This document shows positions 34,270 through 46,740 of a stretch of DNA of 64,000 bases, piece after piece (the stretch's first letter is position 1; each line of letters starts with the position of its first letter). This DNA comes from Thalassia testudinum. Taxonomy: Eukaryota > Streptophyta > Magnoliopsida > Alismatales > Hydrocharitaceae. Made by a program: the position numbers and the translations under genes. The DNA lies in assembly GCA_037157565.1 (NCBI GenBank), contig JAZHRO010000003.1:43475001-43539000 (forward strand), written 5' to 3'. Below the pieces are notes generated by a model, which did not search any database, was not told the origin of the DNA, and saw only the letters and a program-made list of their open reading frames with translations.

Positions 34270-35415
34270 CCTTCCTGCTGTTGCTGAGAACCAGGTACTT
34301 GAACTGAAACCGCTTCCTGACAATCTCAAGTACATCTTTTTAGGTTCAAACAACATGTTTCCTGTGATTATCAACTCCTCTCTATCCACCACTCAGGAAA
34401 CACGTTTGATTTCCGTCCTTCGGGAGTATTGCAAGGCCATTGGTTGGACCTTGGATGATCTCACCGGCATAAGTCCTTATTGTACCCATCGCATTTTTAC
34501 ATAAGAAGGCTCACAACTTACGCGCGAAGGACAGTGTCGACTTAACTCAAATCTTCAAGAGGTTGTGAAGAAAGAGAATTAAATGGCTTGATGCAGGTAT
34601 TATCTATCCCATCTCTGATAGCCATTGGGTTAGCCCAATTCATGTGGTGCCTAAGAAGGCCGGGCTAACTATTATGAAATCTGAGTTTGGAGAATCCATC
34701 CCCACCCGAATTGCAAATTCCTGGAGAGTCTACATAGATTACAGGAAACTGAATACCTCCACAAAGAATGACCATTTCCCGTTATCTTTTATTGATCAAA
34801 TTCCCAAAAAATTAGCAGAAATTCAGTACTTTTGTTTCTTGGATGGTTACTCAGGCTATAATCAAGTGGTCATTCATCGTGAAGACCCGGAAAAAATCAC
34901 ATTCACCTGTCTCTACGGGACATTTGCGTTCCATAGAATGCCTTTCGGACTTTGCAATGCACCTGTCATATTCTAGCGGTGCATGTTGGCAATATTCTCG
35001 AACATGGTGGGTGAATTTTTAGAAGTCTTCATGGATGATTTTTCTGTCTTTGGAAAATCTTTCGATGAGTGTTTGCGCCATTTGACTAAGATCCTTCAAA
35101 GATGTATTGACGTAAATCTGGTCCTAAGCTAGGAAAAGAGCCATTTCATGGTTCCCCAGGGCATCATTTTGGGACACCTTGTGTCTGAACAAGGTATCCA
35201 GGTTGACCGAGTAAAGATCAATCTGATATCCAAACTCCCTCCCCCTTCCTCGGTCAAAGAAATTAGGTCCTTCTTGGGGCACGTCGAATTCTATCGATGT
35301 TTTATTTTTGACTTCTCAAAAATCGCCAGGTCGTTGACTAACTTATTAGTGAAGGATATTTCCTTCAATTTCTCTGATGAATGTGTTGAAGCCTTCAAAA
35401 TACTTAAGGATTGAG
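34270..35415 (+). pseudogene. G2 reverse transcriptase (broken)
   Basis: Athila-type reverse transcriptase. After the linker (LKPLPDNLKYIFLG, then AIGWTLDDLTGI), 34,644-34,976 gives VVPKKAG, WRVYIDYRKLNTSTK, DHFPLSFIDQ, FLDGYSGYNQVVI and AFHRMPFGLCNAPVIF. The catalytic motif is VFMDDFSVFG near 35,030. 35,148-35,414 gives ILGHLVSEQGIQVDRVK and SFLGHVEFYRCFI. Stops include F(stop)RCM at 34,975 (CAG to TAG by comparison with relatives), LS(stop)EKSHF at 35,131 and KD(stop)VTKAP at 35,413, plus frame problems near 34,500-34,640. Confidence 0.88.
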
Positions 35416-35432
35416 TCACCAAGGCACCAATA

Positions 35433-36233
35433 TTGCAACCCCTTGACTGGTCTCGTCCATTTGAGATCATGTGTGACGCGTCAGATTTTGCTGTGGGGGC
35501 AGTCCTTGGTCAAAAAGTTGACGGGAAACCCGTAGTGATCTATTACATAAGTAAAACGTTGGACGATGCCCAACGAAATTATACAATCATTAAGAAGGAA
35601 CTTCTGACTGTTGTCTTCGCCCTGGAGAAATTCCGGTGGTACCTTCTCGGGTCCCGCACAATCATATACTCGGACCACAAGGCGATACGGCACTTACTCA
35701 CCAAGAGGGACGCGAAGTCCCATTTGATTCGTTGGATCTTAATTTTGCAAGAATTTGATTTAGAGATTCACGACAAAGCGGGAAAACAAAATGTAGTTGC
35801 AGATCATTTGTCCCACCTTCCCTTATCTATCATTGATCCATTAGTACCTATTACTGACCATTTTTCGGATGATCATCTTTTGGGCATAGATGCTGGGCTT
35901 CCTTGGTATGCAGACATTGTTAACTACTTGGCAACAAACCAGATTTCGTCTGATTGGCCCAAAGGCAAAAAGGACAAATTGATATCAGATGCCAAGTACT
36001 ATTTCTGGGAAGATCCATATTTTTTTCGCATCGGAGCAAACCAGATCATCCGGAGGTATATTCCTGACAAGAGGTCAATGATATTATCTCATTTTGTCAT
36101 TACCAGACTTGTGGCAGCCATTTTTCTGGACATAAAACTGCAACCAAAATCTTCCAAAGCAGCTTCTATTGGCCAACTTTGTTTAAAGACGCATACAAAT
36201 ACTGTAGGGCATGTGCTTATTGCCAAACCTTAG
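35433..36233 (+). pseudogene. G2 RNase H and integrase zinc-binding region
   Basis: RNase H: IMCDASDFAVGAVLGQKVDG (first Asp of the active site), NYTIIKKELLTVVFALEKFR (active-site Glu), IIYSDHKAIRHLL (next Asp), then DKAGKQNVVADHLSHLP at the end of the domain. The frame stays open for 266 codons, the longest intact domain in G2. It then leads towards the integrase zinc finger (near 36,080-36,230: YKYCRACAYCQT), where indels shift the frame and the His pair is hard to see. Probable loss of function. Confidence 0.87.
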
Positions 36234-36239
36234 GTAACA

Positions 36240-37185
36240 TAGGCCATCACGATATGCCCTTCAATCCGATCATCGTGTCGAAATTTTTGATATTTGGGGA
36301 TTGATTTTATGGGCCCATTTCCAAATTCGAACGTCTTTGAATATATTCTTCTTGCTGTGGATTGTGTCAAAATGGATTGAAGCTTTTCCAACCCGAACCA
36401 ATAATCATAAGGTTGTTATCCGATTTATTCATGATAACATCTTCCCCCGGTTCGGTGTACCTAAAGCAATTATCTCTGATGGTGGGACCAATTTCGTGAA
36501 TGTGCATTTCCAGTCCGTACTTAGAAAATACGAGGTGTCTCACTACATTTCTACAACGTATCATCCGCAAATAAACGGACTTGCTAAGCTGTCAAACTGG
36601 GAAATAAAAAAGATTCTGCATGTCACTGTTTGACCTGATAGAAAAGATTGGTCAACTCGACTTCCGGAAGCATTATGGGCTTATAGGACCGCCCATAAAA
36701 CCTAATTAGGAATGTCTTCCTTCAGAATGTTTACGGGAAGGCATGTCACCTTCTTGTAGAAATGGAGCATAAAGCCTATTAGGCAGTACAGAAATGCAAT
36801 TTAGACCTCGGAAAGGCTGGTATTCACCATCGTTTGCAAATAATCGAGCTCGATGAATTATGCAATGACGCGTATGAGAACTTGCGAATTTACAAGGATA
36901 CTATTAAAGCCTTGCAATGATAAGCACATTTCATGTAAATCATTTAGTCCTGGTCAGAAGGTACTTCTGTTTGATGCCTGCCTTAAACTGCTCCCGGACA
37001 AGCTTAGATCTAAATGGATCGGATCATTTCTGGTTAGGAGGATTTTTGGTAATGGAGCTGTGGAAATCTCACCTCCCGATATTGACTATATACCATTTGT
37101 TGTTAATGGCCAACGTCTCAAACCTTATCTTGAACTTCATGATTTGAGTTTGGTCGGGGAATCTCTTGACCTCCATTCCACTTGA
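36240..37185 (+). pseudogene. G2 integrase core and C-terminal domain (broken)
   Basis: 36,301-36,633 contains VSKWIEAFPTRTNNHKVVIR, NIFPRFGVPKAIISDGGTNF (catalytic Asp in SDGG) and STTYHPQINGLAKLSNWEIK (the position before the catalytic Glu; the expected E after QTNGQAE reads K). 36,853-37,185 is the C-terminal part: FSPGQKVLLFDACLKLLPDK, LRSKWIGSFLVRR and VNGQRLKPYLE. Frames are broken at about 36,300 and 36,633-36,850. Confidence 0.85.
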
Positions 37186-38861
37186 GTTGCATTGCGCCGA
37201 GCTAATGGCAGTAAACTTAGCGCTTAACGGGAAGTAACCCGTCATTCTTTGAAAAATCCCGAAACCTTTCGTAATCTATCTGAAATTCATTCTTACGGCA
37301 CTTTAGGGTTCCTAATTTACAAACTAATCAATTCTAAAATTATGAACTAAAAACTAAATATGAACCAAGCCTATTTGCAATGAGGGCATTGCAACACGTA
37401 GGCATGGGGGGGATTAATGTGCTAATATCTGAAAACTATTTCTGAAAGGTTCTCACAAAAAATATATACATACCAAAAAAAAGAGAAAAGGGGGAACAGA
37501 AAATAAGAGGGAAAGAAATAAAGGAAGGAAAAAGGAAAATCAATAGATATTTTTAGTTTGTCAAAACCTTTGGACATATCTAGTTATGGAGTCAGGCAAG
37601 AATTTCCTTCCATAAGATCTACCAAATAATTGTAAGGTGAGAGAAGAGTGTTTATTGGTGCTCTAAGTTTAGTATGAAGTCTCTTAAGTTTTGAATAATT
37701 AGATAATGAAATTCGGAGTTAGGCACAGTTTTTGCTCTCAGTTCCTGTGTGCGTATATTTTGTGTGAGTCCTCGAGAGCTACCAAATAAGGCAAATACGC
37801 AAAGAGCGGGTTCTAATAAAACTACAATTAAGGTGGATGGTTACGACCATTCTTTATGAAATCTTCAACTGAAAGAGGGTACTAATGTTAAAGGTCAGAA
37901 ATACACTGTCCTATCTGTTCCTTCCCGGTGCCAAGAGTAGGCACTTCCACCAACTAAGCCACATAATATCCTCTTGAACACCACCATTTCCCAATAATGT
38001 CTCGTCAATAAAAGCTACGTTATGCTAAGTTATATTCTCAATAAAAAAGAGAAGAGAGAGAAAAAAGAAAAGAAAAGAAAATATATATAGACCCTTTTTA
38101 TCTAAAAAAAATGAGAGAGAAAAAGTTTGTTTTGAATAGTGCATTTCTGTTTTTGTTATAAATAAATTTCATTGAGGTAGCATTCCCCACCACACTTATG
38201 ATTCATCAAATACAACCTTTACCTACCTTTTTGTATTTCTGCCACTACACTTACGATTCGCCAAATACAGCCTTTACCTACCTTTTTGTATTTCTGACTG
38301 CCTGAATACGGGTTGAGGAATTCCGACTTAATTGTTAGGTTATCAAAACTTAATCAAAGCGTCAATGCCTTAAGAGACCACCAAACATATTGACAATTTA
38401 GAAAAATTGTGAGCTCTTGATTCATATATAAAAAGGGGAGAGGAAAAGAAAAAGAAGAGAAAAGGAAAAGAGATAGTAAGCACAAAGGAACTAAAAAGAG
38501 AGCATAATTTTAAGCACTTCTCTGAATGGATTTATTTAATAATCTGGACATTTAGAGTCTGAAATACTAGATTATATGTAGCATCAAATAAGTGAGCCAC
38601 CAAAAATGAAATCCTTTCAACTCAAACATCTTCTACTTATACCTAAAAATCGAGGTTGAACCACAGATCATCTGCTATCCCCAAGGGAAGAAAGTTTCTA
38701 CCTATCCTGATACATTTGTACTAAGGGTTAAAAATAAGCTTTAAATGAATATTGAGAAATAGCAAGGAGGAGAATAAAATCTTTGGAGCCAAATAACAAA
38801 AATACCGTTACACTTAAATTCTGTGTTGAACTCTAGAATTTGCTAAGGGGCTAGCAAATGG
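37186..38861 (+). other. G2 3' noncoding region
   Basis: AT- and purine-rich DNA with no env-like frame. It has a GGCATGGGGGGG run at 37,402, which resembles the tract before the 3' LTR, and AG-rich stretches at 38,040-38,100 and 38,430-38,470. A 55-bp tandem duplication lies at 38,187-38,241 / 38,242-38,296. Confidence 0.65.
38187..38296 (+). repeat. 55-bp tandem duplication in G2 3' region
   Basis: Two units (38,187-38,241 and 38,242-38,296), each ending acctttttgtatttctg, with four to five differences by eye. Confidence 0.8.
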
Positions 38862-38875
38862 TAGGCATGGGGGTA
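38862..38875 (+). promoter_or_regulatory. Polypurine tract of G2
   Basis: GTAGGCATGGGGGTA directly precedes the 3' LTR; Athila-type elements commonly have such a tract here, used to prime plus-strand DNA. Confidence 0.65.
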
Positions 38876-41160
38876 TGATGGCATCGCTATCATCCTCTAT
38901 AGCTAACCTAATTTAGCTAAGTTCTAAAGTTAAATTTATTTAATTAACATATTAAAAATGTATTACTCAATCAGGGCTGAAGAGAAATGAATTATTATAA
39001 AATGAGGTTAATTCTGTAATTTTCACGAATAATTATGAATGTAGAATGGCTGGAAGGTAAACATATGCTTAATTAAAGGTCAATTGAGTTAAATTATCCT
39101 AAAAGTGGGTTAGTACTGAATAATTTAATACTTACATTCAATTTGAATGTTAATTCTTAATCAAATTGAAAAATTTCTAATCCACTTTAATTAAAATAAT
39201 TTTAAAGGAAATAAATATGATCTAAACCTTCTAAAAATCAATTTAAAATATTGTATAAGGTTTGGCACAATTAATTTGATGATCAGAATCTGTTTTGACC
39301 TAAAACAGAATCACATATGGGAATTTAGTACATTTTGGGTCTAATCATCAATTGACCATGCAAACGATATCAAAATCTAAAATTGAAGTCACCATTAAAT
39401 TAGATTATCATAAAAATTTGTGTTCATTTGGATGTCATCTTGACTTAGTTTGCATTTTAACCCTCGAAAATCAATTCCCTTACAAATGAGCCCCTAACTT
39501 TTGACTTTCCTGACAATCACCCCCCAGCTTCTTCATCTTCTTCATGAGAAGGTCCCTTGACCTTCAAATGACCATGGTGCATGGATGGCGAATTTTGAGT
39601 GCGAAATCTGATCGCCTTAAAGCACGGTTACCTTCAATGGCTGAAGAGAAGTTGCTCCCCTCGCTGATCCGCACCCGCTAGTGGTTGTTCTACCATCATC
39701 GGTCGCCTCCACCTCCTACTATCTACGGCCAAAACTGACACGGAGGTTGCGAGAACGGCCGAGCAATTCTCGCAACCTCCGACCCGCGCATGTGGCTATA
39801 AAGCTTCGTGCGACCCCTTTGATTGCCGTCGTCTGAAAATAGCGGGTGCAACACCCTTCTTCCACCTCTCCTGCACGCCGCCACTGAAGGACCTTGGGAC
39901 CTTCTTCGACCCCTCGATCCGTCGGTCCTCGCCATCAAATGAGGTCACGACCGCCTTCCTCTCTTCCTCACCGTGTTCCCCATTAAAGGACACGGCTCCT
40001 TCGTCCCTTCCTCGACCCCAAAACCCTTCGTCGTCCTCTTCTTCCACGTGTTTGACCACCACGCTAATGCGCTTCTCCATCTGCGTCGCCCTCTCTCAGG
40101 TACCCCTCTTCCTTCCCCTTTTCCTCTAGATCCCTTTAGGATTTCTCCTTGCAAGTTTCGACCACACAACCAACTCTTCTCCATCGTCTTACCTACGCAT
40201 GGCGAGCCTTGCCCACGCTCCGGTGCCAACTTCGGTGAGCATGCCTTGTCGCCTTGTTCACCAACACAGCACGTTGACCACCCTACGACCTCCTCCACGC
40301 CACGAGGAGCAAAACCCCTCAACTTATTGAGGGGTTTGTTGCCACCAACTGCCCACCTGACACCCCTTGCCGTTGCTGTCTTCATCGAGTCCGTCGGCGC
40401 TCCTAGGGCTTCGTCACGACCAATCGCCACCGCCATCATCTTTAGTAAACAATGGCGAAGGTCCTCGTCCCTTCGGTGTGAAGTATCGACGCCCTAAGCA
40501 CCCGATGACCGTCGCGCTCGACCCATCTCCGATGGCCCATCGCCGACCACATTCGCACGTTGCAACCTCAATTCATCAACTCCTTCACTCTCGGTGCACC
40601 ACACTGAACCTTATCGACACCTCAGCCTGAAGATTCAAGCCCACAACTGCATGGTCGTCCTCCTCCATTAACGGTCTGCACAAGCAAATGAAGAAGAAAA
40701 AGAAGGAAGAAGAAGAAGAGAGGAAGGACCAAATTGCAGAAGAAAGGATTGATTTGCAAATTCATAGGGACCTAATTGCATCATTCCAAGGACTTATTTA
40801 TAAGGGCTCATCAATTACAAGAAATGAATTAAATGTTTCAATTGTTGGTTGTTAATCTGATTTCTGAACCTCAGTGAGTTAACATTTAGTGCTTAATTAC
40901 ATTTATTCTCTGGTTATCTTCAATTAAACATTAATTCCTGTAATTATATTAAGACTAGATTTAACAATTACGAAATTAAATCCTTTCAATCGAGTTGGTG
41001 AGTTAAAATGAAATAGTAATGATCGCGCACTTGCTTGTTCCAAGAGACGACCTCAGATTTCTCTTTTAATTCGAGTTATAAATTTAAATGTAAACGCGTT
41101 TCTATCGGCTATAGTACGATGCAAATGAATTTTAAAATACAATAGGAGCTTGTCAACATT
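38876..41160 (+). repeat. G2 3' LTR
   Basis: Direct repeat of 20,099-22,387. Starts TGATGGCATCG, ends GAGCTTGTCAACATT. Followed by tcccc, matching the target duplication at 20,094-20,098. Open frames at 39,723-40,630 are shadows shared with the 5' LTR. Confidence 0.88.
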
Positions 41161-41405
41161 TCCCCCGACAGTTCGGGAGTAAATTAACAGGTGTGATGAT
41201 GCAAGGGTCTCAGTTTTTGAGTTAGGGCTATGATAGTCCATTATAAAGGTATGAGTAGAGTAAACATATAAAACTAAGGGGTTGAAACCTATCAAAAATT
41301 TGGCAGAATTTCTCCTATTCTCTCAACATTTTTCCAAATCCTGTACCTGAAAGAAAAACCTGTGCATGCATACCACCAATAAAAAGTGGGTACACCCCAC
41401 AATTC
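41161..41405 (-). repeat. Middle segment of solo LTR Q
   Basis: Joins 20,098 on the left once G2 is removed (TGTCACGCCCAACTAATCCCC then cgacagttcgggag), a combination usual at the end of Tekay-type LTRs. No coding content. Confidence 0.55.
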
Positions 41406-43208
41406 TGTTGGTGCAAATGCACCACAATCATTGATTTTAAAAATTACAGAACACTTGGTATTTAACATTTGTATTGGATATTAAAATTTCAAGTTTAGAT
41501 GCAAATGAAAGAAAGTATGAAGGAGTTTAAGCTCAAGTGCATGGAATTAGAAGGAACTTGATGGAGGGACAAAAGCATTAAGGAGCCGTGAATATGGAGC
41601 ATTAGACTCAAAGCTTGAAAAAGGAGATTGAAGAATAATACTTTAAAATCATTATTGTAATCTCTATATTTTATTTTTTGCTCTTTTCATTTTTGAATCA
41701 TGTTAAAGAGTCCAAAATATATTAACCTAGGTTTTAAGAATACTTAATCCTTAGAACACCTAGGCAAATCACAAGTTTACGTAAAAAATCAAAATAGTAA
41801 TCAAATTGATTTATTTGACGTCCAACATAATTATTAGATGTCTGATAATCACTTTTAAGTCGTCTTATGATTTAATCAAATGTCTAATAACCTTATGTAT
41901 TACCTTAACAAATCAAATACTTAGGCTTCAGACCTATTTCCAGACATCCAGTCTTAGTGCCAAACGTCTAAATACCTTATCAGACGTCCAATAAAGAATC
42001 GTTAGACCCCATTCAACTCTTGTCAAAACAAAATCTTCTTGAGACTTTTAACCAATATTTTATTATTATTCCTAGATGTCCAAGACCCTCTCTAGATGTC
42101 TAATAAAGAGATGTTAGACCTATTATAACCCAACTCTTGATTGTCAGACTCATCACGATGATTGGATCAATTCTTAAGAGTTATCTTTGACATCAGATGT
42201 CCAATAATCTGTCCAGACACCCTACAATTGTCTAACATTTAGATGCAAATACACTATTTGGATTTGATCAAGTCAGGAAGGATTCCAGGAGCCAAACATC
42301 CTATTATTAAATGTCTAATTTTTGTACCAAACGTCTTATATACCTATATTAGGCGTCCAACCTTTTTGCACAAGATCCCTATTTAGATCTAATCAAATTG
42401 AGGGAAACCACCCTTCAGAATTACACATCCAAAAATCTTGTTAGATGTCTAATATGTCCTTATCAGACGTCTGAACAAATTCTCAGTCGTCTAATCCTAT
42501 TGTCAGACTTATTTATGGCCTGATTTGTTTTGGATTTCGACCCAATCTTTTAAGATATGCATCTAACGGCTAAAATCCCTCTCCCAAGCCTTCTTAAACC
42601 TTTCTTAGACCTTTATAAATAGAGGGAAACCTCTCCTTAGCCAAATGCAACCCTCAAATCAATTCTTCCTACCAATATACTCATTTTGTGAAGAGATCAA
42701 AAGAAGATAGTGTCCAAGCTCTCCAAACTTCATACTACACATATGAGAGCACCAATCTATTATGCACTTCATGCCAATCTACTTCCATCTCAGGGAAGTA
42801 CCCTTTTCCTATAGGAGCTTAGAGTAATTTGATTTTGTGCCTCTATAGGTCCCTTTGTATTTTTATTTTTATCTTGAGGTATTCGCGTGGCGAATTCCTA
42901 TCTCCTCGTGAGAGAAAATATTCCTCGTGAAAAAGAGAGGCTTGAGGTACACTACTATTGTATAAGTAGTGTTGTTGTATTAAAGTTATGTCACCCTCAG
43001 TTTAAGTGGTGAGTATAATGGATTTGATCGACTAGGTCGATCAAGAAAATCCTAAGTCAGGAAGACTTAGGTGGTGGTTTTTACTCTTGGGGTTTCTACC
43101 TAAAAATCCATTGTGCAATTGTGGTAAATGTTATTGTGGGATTGATTTTAATTTTGCGATTATCTAGCATTTTATTTCTTGCACTATTCACCTCTCTCTA
43201 GTACGAAC
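41406..43208 (+). mobile_element. K-family copia solo LTR
   Basis: Starts TGTTGGTGCAAATGC, as in the G3 LTRs (TGTTGGTGCTAGC). It has palindrome words in U3 (for example 42,443, 42,465 and 42,485, steps of 22 and 20), TATAAATA at 42,614-42,621, the ctcgtgagagaaaatattcctcg block and the terminal cttgcactattcacc block. No primer site follows, so it is a solo LTR. The right edge is blurred (gaactgtta) and no clean duplication is seen. It lies inside LTR Q. Confidence 0.75.
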
Positions 43209-46200
43209 TGTTAGTGACCACATAGAGCAATAATCAAGAATATAATATAAGCGAGCACACCTCGCAACCATGAAGCAGTAAAAGAAGGAAAAACCATCAA
43301 AAATTGCAAATTAAGTAGTAACCACTACATTCATCACAGTAGTTATCATTTAGGATTTACAGAAAACACCAAGTAGTCTACTGTTGTTACATATACATTT
43401 ACAAAAGGGGCATATATCAATATGTACAAACTTTTAAGTTATCCAAGAGCTATTTATATACAAGTCTATAATAGAAAGGATGGCCCATCCGCTCTAATTA
43501 CATCACGAATAAAAAGAGACTAACAAAAGAAACAAAAAACAAGGATCCAATCTGCACCACCTAACCATAAAAGAATCTGGCCCATCAAATCACTGAATGG
43601 AAGAGGTAGGCTGCTATGACTAACTCAGGCAAGGCCTCCGACCACTCCTCAATAGAGAGGTCCTGTGATTGGACCAGAGCTTGGGGCTCCCCCATCTAGC
43701 CTGTCATGCTCAAAATCACCTTACTCATGTAGAGCACACCTCTCCACAACATTGAGACCTGAAAATGGGTCACAAAAATAGGGATGAGCCAAAGCAACTC
43801 AGTAGGGACAGAATTACGTGTGAGAACTAAGAATGGATAGTGTGTGAATTTCTACACTACGGTCTATGCTAGCTATAAATTCCCCTTTAAAGCCCACAAC
43901 TAAACTTTGTTTTTACTTAGCCTCAAGGTTTATTCTCTCACTCGCCTCATGAGTTAGATTTTGAAAATCATCCATCTCTAATAGAAGTGATAGAGACGTA
44001 CCATCCTCTGGAGTCCTAGCTTGGTAGGCTCTCCTTGATCAGGGAAGAGACTATTAGCACTAGTAAACCTCGAGTGAGGCGTACCCGTCCTTGTCGAGCA
44101 AGGATGGTGTTGACGTCAGTCAGAAGGGTCGAGCTTATTGGGAGCGATCGAGGCTAAATCTTTGGGGTTAAAAAGAATAAGTCTACTCGTATCCATCGAG
44201 GTACGATCGTGGTTATTCATATTTAATGTGGTAGGATAGGATGGATGTTTAACGGGCCACACTAGTGCCACCCGTTAGGAGCACATACTCTGAGTGTGCC
44301 CTCTTAATCAACCATCTGATTAAGGCTACAACTCTTACCCATCTTGGGTAAGGTTGGCCAGATATTTAACAGGCCTTACCATTGCTCTCTCGTGGAACAT
44401 GTTCCTGTGGGTGTACCCTCTTAGTTTGTCGTTAGTACTGAGACCATGAACAAATCTCGCGTTCACTTGTCCTGACCCTTCAGGTCGGACTCGGGTAGCC
44501 CTTGGTACCTAAGCTCGACAATAGCCACAAAGCATGCCATCGCAGCCAGGAATCCTCCAAACTCCAAGGCCAGCCATAAGTAGCCACTAGCTACTTCAAC
44601 TCTTGGGTCTCCATCCCGCAAGAGTGAATCCTCGATTCACGTGGTCGAGGTGTCATTCCATACGGATCCACCTGTGCAACTCAACCATCATTTTGATATT
44701 AAGTTTCCTATCCTGCAACATGTATCTTACCCTTATGGACCAACTAGATCCTTTAAAGTCTCACTTGAGACTCCATGGATCCAAATATACTCCTTTTTAG
44801 TCTCACATTGAGTCAACCAATTCATTAATCTAGGTCTGACCCTCTTTAATTTGCTTGCATGGATCGTACTTCTAGCTAAATTTGAGGGGTTCTCAAGTCC
44901 TTCACATATTTAATTTTAAAGTCATGTTTATTTTCCCATATAGGTCACATCATCACGTGGGACCAAGATCTTATACTCACACTACGTCATCATCGTGATC
45001 CTCATATTCTTTATCCATTTACGGAATGATTAATTTTATGAAAACCTCAATAGAGCCTTTATTAAATTATTTATCAAAAACACTCTAACAATCTCGATAA
45101 CACACTCATAAATCATTTATCAGTCAAACTCGTTGCATTTAACTTTATATCAAATCTATATGGCTACCTTAGATCCAAAATAAGATCCCCTTTTGGGCAC
45201 AAAATCAGTATAAATCACCAACCCAAAGATGGGTCTCCCTACCTCATCCTAATACATGCATTAAATCTTCCACATTCACCCATCCACGAGACAAAATAAA
45301 AATTAGATATCCGAAATTAAGAGTAAAGTGCCACGGAGACAATTTATTTAGGTATAAAAAAATGATTCGTAAAGGGAGAGGAGAGAGGTCCCTACCTTGG
45401 CGTGGTTAAGGGGTGTAACGTTGTTTAAAAGAAAAATGCAGTCACCTCCTCCTCTCTCCCGTTCCTTCTTCTGTAACATTGATAAGAACAACAGCGACAA
45501 CGACTCTATTAACAACATCAATAACAATAGCAACCCCGTTGTTTTCTTTTTCCACCAAAATCCCTAGAATTTGGGGCACTTTAGACTAGAGAAAGTGGGG
45601 GAGGGGAAGGACTACCTGTTGTTCTTGGGACCTCAAGAGGAGGTCCCCCACGAGCAATGATGATGGCGACTGTTGCTGCGATGCCAACAAAAATAGCAAC
45701 TGGTGTGAGGAGTAGCAGTGGTTGTGCGTGCACGTGATAGCGGCAATAGCAGCTAGCTGCATTAGGGGCAATAGTTGCAATTATAGCAGCAACAATATAT
45801 AGCTGCTGGCGTAGTTGCAAGGTGACGCGTCGGTGGCTGATGGGCAGGACCAACAAATAGGGGAAGAAGAGGTAAGGGAGGATCAACAAGTAAAGGAAGA
45901 GAGGGGAGGGTCGATAGTGGAGGTGGTGGTCTTCTTCTCTCTCTCCCTCTCTTTTAACCCACTTTGGAAAATGATGGGGTGAGGTGGCTTCTCAAACAAG
46001 CCACTTAACTCTTGTTTGAGGTGGGGAAAAAATATCAGAGGGCCCCTCCACTTTTCTTTTTTTGAGTTCCAAAAAAACTTACCATCTTAGTTTCCTCACA
46101 CAAAGCCCCTTCACCAATTATGTTAGGGCCTAGAAGGGGGCAAGCTCAAGGGGAAAATTTTCTATTTCCTAATTCATGGAAACTAAACGGGTTTGCCTGG

Positions 46201-46237
46201 TTATCAAGAGTTACCTATAAAATTCTAGGTCCTTACA
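43209..46237 (-). repeat. Right segment of solo LTR Q
   Basis: About 3 kb with no protein-coding gene; the plus strand ends CTAGGTCCTTACA. 44,200-44,420 holds two diverged copies of a block of about 130 bp (gatgtttaacgggcc and gatatttaacaggcc, each leading to a tgtgccctctta-like word). The same block recurs at 56,425. Open frames at 45,348-45,889 are low-complexity and not credible. Confidence 0.5.
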
Positions 46238-46740
46238 TCTTATGTTTTTTTTGAGTACTTAAAAGTAAGGCTTTGGTAGAGATACATTGGAATATACCTC
46301 AAGGAGTATAACCGATGGGTTGGATCATTTTAGTTGATTATTAGACTATTTCCTTAATTGGTTGAGACACATAATAAATAATCACTTATACTTGCAAATA
46401 GGAAGATGCTACCAGAAATCATGAAAATCGTGCAAAGGTTATCTAACTTACCCATCAATTAGGTAGGAAAAATTAAAATTAATTACATTATAAATTTGTA
46501 AGGAACTATTTAGTAATCTATATTTTTATTCATTTATTTTTCACATTTAATTATTAGTAATATGTGTTTGTTACTTGATGCAGCATGAAAAGGAGGGGCA
46601 TGAACTTAATCGAATGGAGATATATTTATTATTGAGAAGTAAGAAGGTAGATGATGGAAGCATTTCTTGGATAGATCTAAAATGTCAAAAGAAAAATGTA
46701 AGTTTACATTTATGAGATTTTTCAAACAATATATAATCAA
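46238..46740 (+). pseudogene. En/Spm-type (transposase_24) gene, second part
   Basis: This continues the gene broken at 20,077. Near 46,400-46,480 one frame reads EDATRNHENRAK, then LTHQLGRK, like the family's basic segment followed by H-T/Q-x-G-R/S-K. After an intron with a tgatgcag acceptor (about 46,583) the frame reads HEKEGHELNRMEIYLLLRSK, then DDGSISWIDL, matching the E-K-E-G-x-x-x-x-R-x-E-x-Y/F end of the domain. A GTAAGT-like donor follows at 46,699. The identical TCTTA on both sides of LTR Q supports joining the halves. Confidence 0.6.

Larger units (their letters stand above)
20099..41160 (+). mobile_element. Athila-like Ty3/gypsy element G2
   Basis: Two direct repeats of about 2.29 kb (20,099-22,387 and 38,876-41,160) flank gag, protease, reverse transcriptase, RNase H and integrase in Athila-like form, with a degenerate TTGGCGCC-type primer site and a GGCATGGGGG tract before the 3' LTR. 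A TCCCC duplication is seen at 20,094-20,098 and 41,161-41,165. The LTRs differ at about 16 of the first 140 aligned bases by eye, so the insertion is old. Two later insertions interrupt it: copia G3 (23,107-28,632) and a P solo LTR (31,724-34,269). Confidence 0.85.
20078..46237 (-). mobile_element. Q-family solo LTR carrying all nested insertions of the block
   Basis: The outer edges are TGTCACGCCC at 20,078 and GGTCCTTACA at 46,237. They are flanked by identical TCTTA duplications (20,073-20,077 and 46,238-46,242) and by the two halves of one En/Spm-type gene. Q itself is only about 3.3 kb: 20,078-20,098, 41,161-41,405 and about 43,209-46,237. The rest is later insertions: Athila element G2 and a K-family LTR. 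The GGGCGTGACA minus-strand end suggests a Tekay-type Ty3/gypsy LTR on the minus strand. Confidence 0.75.

Noticed and set aside
37186..38861. An env-like gene, sometimes found in Athila elements
   Set aside because: Searched for by eye in all frames: no open frame of useful length and no membrane-like segment.
45581..45889. Open frame rich in Leu, Ala and Ile that looks membrane-like
   Set aside because: Low-complexity translation of gca/gtt-rich DNA within LTR Q; no start context, no family.
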